NCBI RefSeq assembly: GCF_001613245.1
Contig: NZ_BDBZ01000036.1
Span: forward strand, 182,656-246,655
Length of the DNA: 64,000 nucleotides
Direction: 5' to 3'
Source: Nocardia speluncae NBRC 108251
GTDB lineage: Bacteria; Actinomycetota; Actinomycetes; Mycobacteriales; Mycobacteriaceae
Below are positions 33,973 through 42,494 of this stretch, piece after piece (positions within the stretch are counted from its first letter, which is position 1; each line of letters begins with the position of its first letter). The translations under genes were made by a program, and so were the position numbers. Below the pieces are notes generated by a model. That model made no database searches, was not told the DNA's origin, and saw nothing but the letters and a program-made list of their open reading frames with translations.

Positions 33973-34956
33973 TCAGCGGTTTACATCGACGACTATGCGG
34001 CCGCGGACGGTGCCCGCCAGGAAACCACCGGCTGCCTCGATCGCTTCGCCGAGGGCGATCTCCCGGGCGATCGCATCGAGCACGGCGGGGTCCAGATCGC
34101 GGGCCAGGCGCCCCCAGGCATCGAGTCGTTTCCGGAGGGGCGCCATCACACTGTCCACACCCAGCAGCGAAATGCCGCGCAGGATGAACGGTGCCACCGA
34201 TGCCGGGAAATCCATGCCCTGGGCGAGGCCGCAGGCGGCTACGGCGCCGCCGTAGCGGGTTTGCGCGGCGGCATTGGCGAGGGTGTGACTACCGGCGGTA
34301 TCCACGACACCGGCCCAGCGCTCCTTCTGGAGCGGTTTGCCTTTTTCGGTGAGCTCGGCGCGATCCACCACCGTGGTGGCACCGAGCTGCTCGAGATAGG
34401 CATGCTCGCCGGCTTTGCCGGTGGCGGCGGTGACGGTGAATCCGGCCTTGGTGAGCAGGGCGATCGCCACACTGCCGACCCCGCCCGTCGCGCCGGTCAC
34501 CAGGATGTCGCCGGCGTCCGGGGTGATGCGGTGGTTCAGCAGCGCGTCCACGCACAGCGCGGCGGTGTATCCCGCGGTGCCGATCGCCATGGCCTGGCGT
34601 TCGGTGAATTCGTCGGGTAGCGGAATCAGCCAGTCGCCGTCCAGCCGGGCACGCTGGGCGAGGCCGCCCCAATGGGTTTCGCCGACACCCCATCCGTTCA
34701 GAACGACCTTGTCACCGGCGGACCAGCGGGAGTGGCTGCTCGCTGTCACCGTGCCCGCCAGGTCGATACCGGGAACCATCGGGAACTTGCGCACCACGGG
34801 GGAGGCGCCGGTGATCGCGAGGGCGTCCTTGTAGTTGAGGGTGGAGTAGGCCACCTCGATGTGGACGTCGCCTTCGGGCAACCGGTCCTCGTCCACACTG
34901 GCGAGTTCGACCCGGGGGCCGGTTTCGCCCTTGTCGATGACAACTGCGGAGAACAT
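33973..34956 (-). CDS. AcuI/YhdH-family acryloyl-CoA-type reductase (MDR)
   Basis: 327 residues from ATG 34956, preceded by AGGAAGGA. MFSAVVIDKGETGPRVELASVD and STLNYKDALAITGASPVVRKFPMVPGIDLAGTV are the YhdH/AcuI signature. The Rossmann motif is ILVTGATGGVGSVAIALLTKAGFTVTAATGK. The zinc ligands of true alcohol dehydrogenases are absent. AcuI reduces acryloyl-CoA to propionyl-CoA with NADPH; the relatives accept other short enoyl-CoAs. Here it could reduce a terminal C3 fragment from the catabolic route or a toxic electrophilic enoyl-CoA (inference). It lies 13 bp before the MaoC-like gene. Confidence 0.88.
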   Translation of the reverse strand: MFSAVVIDKGETGPRVELASVDEDRLPEGDVHIEVAYSTLNYKDALAITGASPVVRKFPMVPGIDLAGTVTASSHSRWSAGDKVVLNGWGVGETHWGGLAQRARLDGDWLIPLPDEFTERQAMAIGTAGYTAALCVDALLNHRITPDAGDILVTGATGGVGSVAIALLTKAGFTVTAATGKAGEHAYLEQLGATTVVDRAELTEKGKPLQKERWAGVVDTAGSHTLANAAAQTRYGGAVAACGLAQGMDFPASVAPFILRGISLLGVDSVMAPLRKRLDAWGRLARDLDPAVLDAIAREIALGEAIEAAGGFLAGTVRGRIVVDVNR

Positions 34957-35043
34957 CGGTGATGTGATCCTTCCTCGATCCGTTCGGGATATGTGCCGTT
35001 CCATCAGCTCGAACGGCAATGCGCGGTGGACGGGTACCGGTGG

Positions 35044-35895
35044 TCAATGCGCCGTCCACCCGCCGTCGACGACGATGGTCTGCCCGGTGACATACCGGCC
35101 CGCATCGCCGGCCAGCCAGACGACCGCACCGACCATGTCCTCGGCGGTCCCTTCGACGGGCAACGGAATATTGCGCCGCAGATATTCGGCACCCCGGTCG
35201 CTGTCGTACAGGCTGCCGGTGATCTCGCTGCGGAAGAACCCCGGCGCCACCGTGTTCACCCGGATCGAATGCCGGGCCCATTGCACGGCGAGTTCCGAGG
35301 TGAGCCCGGACAATCCGGCTTTGCCGGCGGCATAGGACGCCTGCGGAATGCCCGGCACCCCCACCCGCCCGCTGATCGAGGAAATATTCACGATCGATCC
35401 GCGGCCGAGTGCACGCATGTGCGGGAAAACCTGCTGAGCCAGCAATAACGGCGCGATCAGGTTGAGGTCGAGAGTGCGCCGGATATCGTCGAGCGGTTCG
35501 GATTCCGCGCGTTCGGTGCCGAAACGGTTTCCCGCGGCATTGATCAGGATCTCCGGTGGCCCCAGCCGCTCGGCGATGTGCGGGACGATTTCCGTGATCG
35601 CAGCCGGATCCGCAAGGTCTGCGCTCAGGGCGAGTCCCCCGATTTCCCCGGCCAGCGCATCGAGCCGGTCGCGGCGGCGCGCCACTACCGCGACGCGCGC
35701 GCCCAGCCCGGCCAGCGCCCGGCTCACCGCGGCCCCGAGCCCGGACGAGGCGCCGGTCACGATGGCGACGCGCCCACTCAGCTCGAACGAGGGCAGTGCC
35801 GCGGTGTACCCGCCGGCAGTGCTGTTTTCGCCGGATATCGGTGCGTGCCCCGTCCGGTCGCCCGGCTCGGCCGGTTCCGGTCGTGGCCCGCTCAT
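35044..35895 (-). CDS. Short-chain dehydrogenase/reductase
   Basis: 283 residues from ATG 35895, which overlaps the upstream ligase stop by four bases. Classical SDR: cofactor motif VTGASSGLGAAVSRALAGLGA, NAAGN, catalytic Ser in SISGRVG and YAAGK with Tyr and Lys, and ending WLAGDAGRYVTGQTIVVDGG. R-rich VVARRRDRLDAL after the second strand suggests NADPH. About 30 disordered residues precede the domain. In this operon it probably oxidises a hydroxyacyl-CoA or reduces a keto group. It is followed after 87 bp by the AcuI-like gene. Confidence 0.9.
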   Translation of the reverse strand: MSGPRPEPAEPGDRTGHAPISGENSTAGGYTAALPSFELSGRVAIVTGASSGLGAAVSRALAGLGARVAVVARRRDRLDALAGEIGGLALSADLADPAAITEIVPHIAERLGPPEILINAAGNRFGTERAESEPLDDIRRTLDLNLIAPLLLAQQVFPHMRALGRGSIVNISSISGRVGVPGIPQASYAAGKAGLSGLTSELAVQWARHSIRVNTVAPGFFRSEITGSLYDSDRGAEYLRRNIPLPVEGTAEDMVGAVVWLAGDAGRYVTGQTIVVDGGWTAH

Positions 35896-37439
35896 GCCGT
35901 ACCCGCGCGGGAGAGCAGATCGGGCAGTTGCGTGCGCACGACCTTGCCCATGGCGTTGGTGGGCAGCGCTTCGACCGCCGCCCACGCCTCGGGCACCTTG
36001 TACCCGGCGAGTTCGCGCCGGCAGTATTCGGCGAGCTCGGTGAAATCCACGGCGGCCCCGTTCGTCTGGATCACTGCCGCTACCTGCTGGCCGAGTCGTT
36101 CGTGCGGTACCCCGCAGACCGCGGACCGGCCGACCGCGGGATGGGTGTCCAGCACCCGCTCCACCTCGAGCGGGTAGATATTCGCACCCCCGCGGATGAT
36201 CACCATTTTCTTACGGTCCAGCAGTGTGAGCCGGCCGTCCGAATCGACCGTGCCGATATCGCCGGTGGCGACCGGCTCCTCGGGCGGCGGTTCGATCCGT
36301 CCGCCGGTCCAATGTCCGAGCAGCGGCCGCCACAGGTTCGCCCACGGTCCGTCCGTGCGGCCCGACAGCCGAAGTTCGCCGATACGGCCTGGTGGCAGCC
36401 GGTTCCCGTGGTCGTCGTAGGTCGCGATGTCGTAGTGCGGCAGCACCGTGCCGCTCGTCCGGGGAGTCCAGTCCGTACCGGGTGGGTCGATCGAGACGAC
36501 GGTCGGTGCTTCGGTGAGTCCGTAGGTCACCCGCGGGACCAGGCCGTGCGCGGCGGCGAATGCCGCACGGAGCCGGTCCGGGGTGTCGCTGCCGCCGCTC
36601 CACACCTCGCGCAGCGAACTCAGATCCAGTTCCGGGTGGGCGGCCAGATCGTGCAGCTGTGCGGGTGCCCCGTTCCAGACCGTCACTCTGCGGGTGGCGA
36701 TCCACTCGGCGACCCCGGCGGCGTCCCGGCGATCCATGATCACCGCGCAGCCGCCCGCCTGGGCGGTGAGCAGCGTCGACAGTGTGATCATGTTGAGGAT
36801 GGTCAGCGGGAAGCTGTCGCCCTTGCGCAGATCCGGGCCCCATTCGCGGGTGGCGACGAGGACGGCGCCGGGCAGCAGCATATTGCGCTGACTGTGCACC
36901 ACCGCCTTCGGTCGCCCGGACGTCCCGCTGGTGAACGCGATCCCGGCGGGTGCGTCGAGCCCGGTGTCGATATCGGGCGCGGCGGGTGCCCGCTGGGCTG
37001 CCGCCCAGTGGGCGGTGTCGACTCGTGCCGGTGTGTCGACCAGGCAGCGGGGGCCGGCCAGGACGATCTTCGGTTCGATCAGGTCGTGCAGGTACTGCTG
37101 TTCGGCGGCCGCCATCGCTTCACCGATACCCGCCCAGATCGCTCCAATTCGCTGGGCGCCGTGGAAGGCGGCGACGATACCGAGGTCGTTGGGCAGGCAG
37201 GCGGCCACGCGGTCGCCGGGACGCACGCCGAGTGACCACCAGGCCGCAGCGGCGGCATCGGCGTGCTCATCGAGTTCACGGTAGGTCCAGATGCCCGACG
37301 CCGCCTCGATCGCGGGGGCGTCCGGGTTCGCGGTGAGTGCCGGGCGCAGCACCGCCGCGATGGATGCGGGCAGGACCGCCGCGCCGCGGGCGGCGCCTCC
37401 CTCGCCGGAAACGTCGTTCTCGCCATTGAAAATGGGCAC
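35892..37439 (-). CDS. AMP-dependent acyl-CoA ligase
   Basis: 515 residues. ANL motifs: FTSGTSGRPKAVVHSQRNML, YGLTEAPTVVS, ATGDIGTVDSDGRLTLLDRKKMVIIRGG, and NAMGKVVRTQL with the catalytic Lys. The start is GTG 37439 with no clear ribosome site directly before it; a TATA-like hexamer lies about ten bases upstream, so the message may be leaderless. First gene of the leftward set, overlapping the SDR gene by four bases. Divergent from the CoA-transferase pair through a gap that carries the shared operator core. It is less similar to the 32633 ligase than expected for a recent duplication. Confidence 0.9.
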   Translation of the reverse strand: MPIFNGENDVSGEGGAARGAAVLPASIAAVLRPALTANPDAPAIEAASGIWTYRELDEHADAAAAAWWSLGVRPGDRVAACLPNDLGIVAAFHGAQRIGAIWAGIGEAMAAAEQQYLHDLIEPKIVLAGPRCLVDTPARVDTAHWAAAQRAPAAPDIDTGLDAPAGIAFTSGTSGRPKAVVHSQRNMLLPGAVLVATREWGPDLRKGDSFPLTILNMITLSTLLTAQAGGCAVIMDRRDAAGVAEWIATRRVTVWNGAPAQLHDLAAHPELDLSSLREVWSGGSDTPDRLRAAFAAAHGLVPRVTYGLTEAPTVVSIDPPGTDWTPRTSGTVLPHYDIATYDDHGNRLPPGRIGELRLSGRTDGPWANLWRPLLGHWTGGRIEPPPEEPVATGDIGTVDSDGRLTLLDRKKMVIIRGGANIYPLEVERVLDTHPAVGRSAVCGVPHERLGQQVAAVIQTNGAAVDFTELAEYCRRELAGYKVPEAWAAVEALPTNAMGKVVRTQLPDLLSRAGTA

Positions 37440-37456
37440 CTATACTTGATATCACT

Positions 37457-37470
37457 ATCCTTGCAAAGAT
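37457..37470. promoter_or_regulatory. Operator-like palindrome in the ligase/CoA-transferase divergent promoter
   Basis: ATCCTTGCAAAGAT, a palindrome with a single mismatched pair, centred between GTG 37439 and ATG 37520. It matches the core of the 23766-23779 site in 11 of 14 positions. A TATACTTGATATC patch beside it is AT-rich and could hold -10 elements in both directions. Confidence 0.55.
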
Positions 37471-37519
37471 TCATCAGATAGCCGTCGATTTTTTCGCGCG
37501 GCCGGTGAAGGTAGGGCGT

Positions 37520-38851
37520 ATGCAGCACACAGGACCGCTGGCCGGTATCCGGGTCGTCGACCTGACCGCGATGGTGATGGGTCCCTACTGCACCCAGATC
37601 ATGGCCGATATGGGTGCCGATGTGATCAAAGTGGAACCCCCGGCCGGAGACAACACCCGCTACATCTCGGCGGGCCCCGAGGAGGGGATGGGCGGGGTCT
37701 TCGTGAACGTGAACCGCGGTAAACGCAGCGTGGTCCTCGACCTGCGCGAGGAATCCGACAAGGCGGTACTACGCGAACTGATCGCCGAAGCCGACGTTTT
37801 CATCCACTCCATGCGCGGAAAAGCCGTCACCGCACTGGGCTTCGGCTACGAACAGGTGGCCGAGGTGAACCCCGCCATCGTCTACACCAACTGCTACGGC
37901 TACGGCCGCCGCGGCCCCGACGCCGACCGCACCGCCTACGACGACACCATCCAGGCCGAATGCGGACTGCCCTACGTACAACAGCTGCTCACAGGGGAAC
38001 CCGGTTACGTCGGCACCATCATGGCCGACAAGGTTGCCGGAATGACCGCCCTCTACGCGACGACGATGGCACTGTTCCATCGCGAACGCACCGGCGAAGG
38101 GCAGGAGGTCGAGGTGGCCATGTTCGAGACGATGGCCGCGTTCATGCTGGTGGAACACGCCAACGGCGCCCTGTTCGAGCCACCGCTCGGCACCGCCGCC
38201 TACCCGCGCGCGGTCACGAGTGAGCGCACCCCGTACCGCACCGCAGACGGCTACCTCTCCGCGCTGGTCTACAACGACAAACAGTGGAACGCCTTCATCG
38301 GTGCGGTGACCCCACCGTGGGCGGGCCCGGAATTCGCGACACTCGCGCAGCGTGCCGCCCGGATCGGCACCGTGTACGCACATCTCCGCGAAACCTTTCG
38401 CGGCCGGACCACCGCCGAATGGCTGGAACTGCTGAACTCTCTGGATATCCCGGCCGCGCCCGTGCGGACACTCGACGATCTCCTCGACAACCCCCAGCTC
38501 ACCGCCACCGGATTCTTCGAAACCATCGAAACCCCCACCGGACCCGTCCGCTTCCCGGGACCACCGACCTGGTTCTCCCGGACCCCCGGCCGGGTCGCGG
38601 GACCGGCGCCCCGGCTCGGCGCGCACACCACCGAGGTGCTGAGCGATATCGGCGGCGGGGCAACCACTGCTCGGCCGGTGGGGACCGTGTCGCGACCCCC
38701 GGCGTTCGGGCCGGCGCAAGACGACTCGGCGCCCGCCGGCGCACGGGAGACCGGGCCGGAGCGCGGAGGGGCGGATACAGACGGATCGGCCGCGGATCGT
38801 CGACCTGCCGGCGCTCGGATCACCAGCGGGAAGCCGGGCGATCGCCGATGA
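37520..38851 (+). CDS. CaiB/BaiF (family III) CoA-transferase
   Basis: 443 residues from ATG 37520 with AAGGTAGGG upstream; a GTG at 37505 overlaps that site. GPLAGIRVVDLTAMVMGPYCTQIMADMGADVIKVE is the family start. The catalytic Asp is D170 in TIMADKVAGM, which forms the acyl anhydride with the substrate. NSLDIPAAPVRTLDDLLDNPQL and GAHTTEVLSDIG end the conserved part near residue 385. The last 55-60 residues are Ala/Gly/Pro/Arg-rich and probably disordered, an unusual tail. The stop overlaps the next gene (ATGA). Confidence 0.92.
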   Translation: MQHTGPLAGIRVVDLTAMVMGPYCTQIMADMGADVIKVEPPAGDNTRYISAGPEEGMGGVFVNVNRGKRSVVLDLREESDKAVLRELIAEADVFIHSMRGKAVTALGFGYEQVAEVNPAIVYTNCYGYGRRGPDADRTAYDDTIQAECGLPYVQQLLTGEPGYVGTIMADKVAGMTALYATTMALFHRERTGEGQEVEVAMFETMAAFMLVEHANGALFEPPLGTAAYPRAVTSERTPYRTADGYLSALVYNDKQWNAFIGAVTPPWAGPEFATLAQRAARIGTVYAHLRETFRGRTTAEWLELLNSLDIPAAPVRTLDDLLDNPQLTATGFFETIETPTGPVRFPGPPTWFSRTPGRVAGPAPRLGAHTTEVLSDIGGGATTARPVGTVSRPPAFGPAQDDSAPAGARETGPERGGADTDGSAADRRPAGARITSGKPGDRR

Positions 38852-40116
38852 GCATAATCGAGCCCGCCGACCTGGACCTGCGCCGATTCCTGCGGCCCGG
38901 AGACCGGATCGTGATCGGGCAGGCATGTGGGGAGCCGACCACGCTGATAGAGGCGCTGATCGCGCAAGGCCGCGATATCGGTGGACTCTCGGCATTCGTT
39001 GCCACCAGCTTTTCCGGGATCTTCACCCTGGAAGCCACCGAATCGTTCGCGCTATCGAGTATGGGAGCGATCGGTTCGCTGCGCACGCTCACCGGGGCGC
39101 ACCGGCTGGGGATCATCCCCTGCCATGTCAGCCGGGTGGGACCGATGATCGAGGACGGAACACTCGGCTGCGATGTGGCTTTCGTCCAGGTGAGCGCGGA
39201 AGACGAGAACGGCCGGCACAGTTTCGGGTTGATCGGCGATCACACTCGGGCCGCGGTGGACCGGGCCCGGGTGGTGATCGCCGAGGTCAACGATCAGGTG
39301 CCGTACACGCCCGGCGAAGGGGTGGGTGCCGAGGAGATCGACTGCGCGGTCCGTGTTTCGCGCCGCCCGGTCCAGGTGCCGCCCGCCGCGATCGGCGCCA
39401 CCGACGAAGCGATCGCGAAAAACGTCACCTCCTACATCGAAGACGGTGCCGTTCTGCAGGTCGGGGTCGGCGCGGTCCCCGACGCGGTACTGCGCCTGCT
39501 CGGTGATCGCCGGGATATGAGCGTGCATTCCGGGATGATCGGCGACGGCCTGGTCGACCTCATCGAAGCGGGGGCGATCACCAACGCCCGCAAACAGATC
39601 GACCCGGGCGTTACCGTCACCGGTGCGCTCATCGGCACCGACCGGCTGTACCGATTCGCCGACCGCAACCCGCAACTGCGGCTGTGCGCAACCTCCTACA
39701 CCCACGACGCGGCGGTGCTCGCGCAACTCGACCGGCTGGTCACCCTCAATTCCGCGATGGAAGTCGACCTCACCGGCCAGGTGAATGCCGAGCAGAGCGG
39801 TCCGGCCTACCTCGGTGGCACCGGCGGCCAGGTCGATTTCGTCCGCGCCGGGGCCCGCTCGCGTGGTGGGCACGCTGTGATCGCGCTGCCCGCCACCGCG
39901 AAAGGCGGCACAGTCAGCCGGATCACCGGCCGGCTGTCCGGTCCGGTCACCACCGCCCGCAGCGATGTGGATGTGATCGTCACCGAATTCGGTGCTGCCG
40001 AACTCACCGGCTGCCCGCTCGCCGAACGCACCCGCCGCCTGATCGCCATCGCCCATCCGGATTTCCGGGAAGACCTGGACCGGTCCGCTTTCGAGATTCG
40101 GCGAAGAGGATTCTGA
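38848..40116 (+). CDS. Acetyl-CoA hydrolase/transferase family (type I) CoA-transferase
   Basis: 422 residues, family of 4-hydroxybutyrate and succinyl/acetate CoA-transferases. FLRPGDRIVIGQACGEPTTLIEALI opens it; SMHSGMIGDGLVDLIEAG-like VHSGMIGDGLVDLIE and the active Glu region LNSAMEVDLTGQVNAEQSG follow, then GGTGGQVDFVRAGARSRGG and the GCPLAERTRRLIAIAHPDFR end. The reaction exchanges CoA between carboxylates through a glutamyl-CoA intermediate. It starts with ATG 38848 overlapping the type III transferase stop. Having type I and type III CoA-transferases next to two ligases points to efficient CoA recycling onto the growth substrate. Confidence 0.88.
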   Translation: MSIIEPADLDLRRFLRPGDRIVIGQACGEPTTLIEALIAQGRDIGGLSAFVATSFSGIFTLEATESFALSSMGAIGSLRTLTGAHRLGIIPCHVSRVGPMIEDGTLGCDVAFVQVSAEDENGRHSFGLIGDHTRAAVDRARVVIAEVNDQVPYTPGEGVGAEEIDCAVRVSRRPVQVPPAAIGATDEAIAKNVTSYIEDGAVLQVGVGAVPDAVLRLLGDRRDMSVHSGMIGDGLVDLIEAGAITNARKQIDPGVTVTGALIGTDRLYRFADRNPQLRLCATSYTHDAAVLAQLDRLVTLNSAMEVDLTGQVNAEQSGPAYLGGTGGQVDFVRAGARSRGGHAVIALPATAKGGTVSRITGRLSGPVTTARSDVDVIVTEFGAAELTGCPLAERTRRLIAIAHPDFREDLDRSAFEIRRRGF

Positions 40117-40883
40117 TGGCCGGCGCTGTACTGTTCGACGCCCGTCCCGACGGGATCGCGATCATCACCCTGAACCGCCCGGATCGCCGCAATTGCCTGG
40201 ACAAAGAGGTCCGGGACGGTCTGTTCGACGCCTGGGACCGGTTCGAACGCGACCCGTCCCTGCGGATCGCGATCCTCACCGGTGCGGGCCGTAAAGCCTT
40301 CTGCGCGGGCGGGGACCTCACCGAGATGGTGCAGACCCGGATGACCGAACCGCCCCGAGATATGTTCCCGCTGCCCTACGACACCATCGAACTGTCCAAA
40401 CCCACCATCGCCGCGGTCAACGGCGCCGCCTTCGCAGGCGGGTGGATGATCGCCCAGGCGTGCGATCTGTGCGTGGCCAGCACCACCGCTACCTTTGCGA
40501 TCACCGAGGTGAAGGTGGGCCGCAGCTCGCCCTGGGCTGCCCCTCTGATCCATATGATTCCGCAGCGGATCATGATGGAAATCCTGCTCACCGGCGATCC
40601 GATCACCGCGCGGCGTGCCTACGAGATAGGGCTGGTGAACCGGCTCGCCGATCCCGGCGATCTGCTGGATACGGCTCTCGATCTGGCCGGCCGGATCCTG
40701 GCCGGTGCGCCACTGTCGGTGCGCGCGGCCCGCGAAACCGTCATGCTGGCGACCGAGATGGGCCGCTCGGCGGCCGCGGCGGCGGCCCGGCATGCCGCGT
40801 CCCGCGCCTACCGCAGCCGGGATGCCCAGGAAGGCCCCGCCGCGTTCGCGCAGAAACGCCCGCCACGATGGACGGGAGGATGA
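40116..40883 (+). CDS. Enoyl-CoA hydratase/isomerase family protein
   Basis: 255 residues; its ATG overlaps the TGA of the previous gene by one base, with AGAGGA upstream. Oxyanion segments GAGRKAFCAGGDLTEM and AAVNGAAFAGGWMIAQACDLCVAS are present. The first catalytic Glu is kept in FAITEVKVGRSSPW; the second position lies in SPWAAPL and is not acidic. It is a crotonase paralogue of the carnitinyl-CoA/enoyl-CoA hydratase type. Last gene of the rightward trio with the two CoA-transferases. Confidence 0.9.
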   Translation: MAGAVLFDARPDGIAIITLNRPDRRNCLDKEVRDGLFDAWDRFERDPSLRIAILTGAGRKAFCAGGDLTEMVQTRMTEPPRDMFPLPYDTIELSKPTIAAVNGAAFAGGWMIAQACDLCVASTTATFAITEVKVGRSSPWAAPLIHMIPQRIMMEILLTGDPITARRAYEIGLVNRLADPGDLLDTALDLAGRILAGAPLSVRAARETVMLATEMGRSAAAAAARHAASRAYRSRDAQEGPAAFAQKRPPRWTGG

Positions 40884-40955
40884 CCGGTACCGGACTCGCC
40901 CCCGATCTGGTGAATTTTATTGTGCCCGAAGCTCATTTCGAGCAGTATTCCAGGC

Positions 40956-41384
40956 ATGACGATCAGACGAGTTCATCGGACAATCCTGCTGACCGCCGTC
41001 GCCGCCGCGACATTCCTGCCCTTCTCCGTGGCCCCGGCCGTGGCAGACGCGCCGTTCGTCGCCCCGGAGGTCACCTTCGCCGGTACGGCACCGGGAACGG
41101 TGACCGCGACTCTGCACAACCCCAACGACCGCGGCCAGTGCTGGGCCGAGGCGGGTGTCGGGCCGGAGAACAACCACGTCTTCTTCGGTGAGTCCAAACC
41201 GGAGTCGCTGGCGAATCCCGGCCAGACGGTGGAGACCTCGCTGACCGGGTTGGAGCCCGGATCGACGATCACCGCACGCGGCGGATGCGCCGATACCGGC
41301 CCTGCCGGTGGTTACGTGCTGGGTGAAACGGTGACGGTCGCCGTCCCCGGCGTGGCCCCCGCCACCGGCAGCTTCGGCGGCTAG
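40956..41384 (+). CDS. Small secreted protein, function unknown
   Basis: 142 residues from ATG 40956. A Sec signal is clear: MTIRRVHRTILLTAVAAATFLPFSVAPAVA with cleavage probably after AVA and before DAP. The mature protein is a small beta-rich domain with two cysteines (GQCWAEAG and RGGCADTG), likely one disulfide. TVTATLHNPNDRGQCWAE and TSLTGLEPGSTITARGGC suggest an immunoglobulin/fibronectin-like sandwich. This type of Nocardia secreted protein is frequent but uncharacterised. Its stop overlaps that of the convergent gene at 41381 within CTAG. Confidence 0.75.
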   Translation: MTIRRVHRTILLTAVAAATFLPFSVAPAVADAPFVAPEVTFAGTAPGTVTATLHNPNDRGQCWAEAGVGPENNHVFFGESKPESLANPGQTVETSLTGLEPGSTITARGGCADTGPAGGYVLGETVTVAVPGVAPATGSFGG

Positions 41385-41842
41385 CGGATTCGACGTCGCC
41401 CCGGGCCCTTCCGTGGGTCCACAGCGGATCCGGCCGTACGACCACTGCGTGTCATCACCGCGGCCGGCTCCAGGTGGACGGCCGGCGCGGTCCAGCAGTC
41501 GGTTTGTTCCGTGGCGACTTCGGAACCGCAGACCACGCAGACGAGGTTGGGCCCGTACGTGCCGGATGGCCGGCAGCAACCGGATCGCCGGAGGTAGTCG
41601 GTGTGCGCCTTCGTGCCGCGGATATCTCCCGGGTTGAGGATGACGGTCCCACGAGTAGCGGCGCAACGTATATCCGAGGGGCCGAACGGTTCCGGGTCCA
41701 CAGCGAAGGTGCCCGGGAGCATACGCGGGATGTACTGGTACAACAGGGTGGGATCATCGATCAGGTCGTATCCGGGTGCGGGCACCCGGCGTAAATTCGG
41801 AGTCAGGCGGCTGCCGCAGCGGGCACAGGCGAAGACTGTCAT
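41381..41842 (-). CDS. Zinc-ribbon-type hypothetical protein
   Basis: 153 residues. It begins MTVFACARCGSRLTP with a CxxC knuckle and has a second one, VCVVCGSEVATEQTDCW, after RSGCCRPSGTYGPN. Four or more cysteines would hold one zinc in a ribbon fold. The middle has LLYQYIPRMLPGTFAVDPEPFGPS and TVILNPGDIRGTK. No enzyme motif seen. The convergent arrangement with the secreted protein makes the stops overlap by three bases. Function unknown. Confidence 0.65.
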   Translation of the reverse strand: MTVFACARCGSRLTPNLRRVPAPGYDLIDDPTLLYQYIPRMLPGTFAVDPEPFGPSDIRCAATRGTVILNPGDIRGTKAHTDYLRRSGCCRPSGTYGPNLVCVVCGSEVATEQTDCWTAPAVHLEPAAVMTRSGRTAGSAVDPRKGPGRRRIR

Positions 41843-41967
41843 CGTCGTCGCCCGGCACGGAGTCGCAGGTGCCCGGCCGGCCGGCGGCTCATCGGCCGGG
41901 GCGGATACCGCCCTTTCTGCTGGTGATCATGGCGGAATTGTAGTGCGCGATCCGAGGTCCGGCGAAT

Positions 41968-42375
41968 TCAGAAGATATCGGCCGAGTATCCGCCGGGATC
42001 GCGGACCTGGAGGACGTCGCGGAGCACGGTGGTGATGATGTGCATGATCTGCTCGCGATCGAGTCCGGCCTCGTCCGGGCGTAATTCGTAGTTGGGCTCG
42101 CCCGCGACGAAACCCAGTTCGGCCAGTAGTGCGAGCTCCCGCTCGGTGAACCCGGCCGGGCCGGTGGGGTTGTGGCGGCGCAACCGCTGTACCAGCGTTC
42201 GGCGTCGCGGCCCCGCGGGATCGGCGACTTCGATATGGAATACGCCCCGGGGCTCGGCGAGCCATTGGACGATACCGAGTCCGGCGCTGATCACTACCGT
42301 GGTGTGCCCGGAGCTGCTGCCGCTCTCGATCGAACGATCCACCAGGTCCCGGATTGCCGCGTGTAACGAATGCAT
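41968..42375 (-). CDS. TY-Chap/YbjN-like hypothetical protein
   Basis: 135 residues from ATG 42375; an upstream ATG at 42498 overlaps the LysR stop by four bases, but the added 41 residues look disordered and have weaker GC3. The pattern HSLHAAIRDLVDRSIESGSSS, then TTVVISAGLGIVQWLA, RRRTLVQRLRRHNP, LALLAELGFVAGEPNYEL and IMHIITTVLRDVLQVRDPGGYS resembles the actinobacterial TY-Chap N-terminal/YbjN-like chaperone fold. Low-confidence family call. No catalytic residues. Next to the LysR gene, possibly coupled. Confidence 0.5.
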   Translation of the reverse strand: MHSLHAAIRDLVDRSIESGSSSGHTTVVISAGLGIVQWLAEPRGVFHIEVADPAGPRRRTLVQRLRRHNPTGPAGFTERELALLAELGFVAGEPNYELRPDEAGLDREQIMHIITTVLRDVLQVRDPGGYSADIF

Positions 42376-42494
42376 CGTTCGAGTATGGATCGCCGCGGCG
42401 AAACGTGGATCGGGAAAACTACTCGACCCCGGCGTCGGGACGGTTACACCGGCGCGGGGATCGCACTCGATCCCCCGGCGATTCGGTGGTGCTG

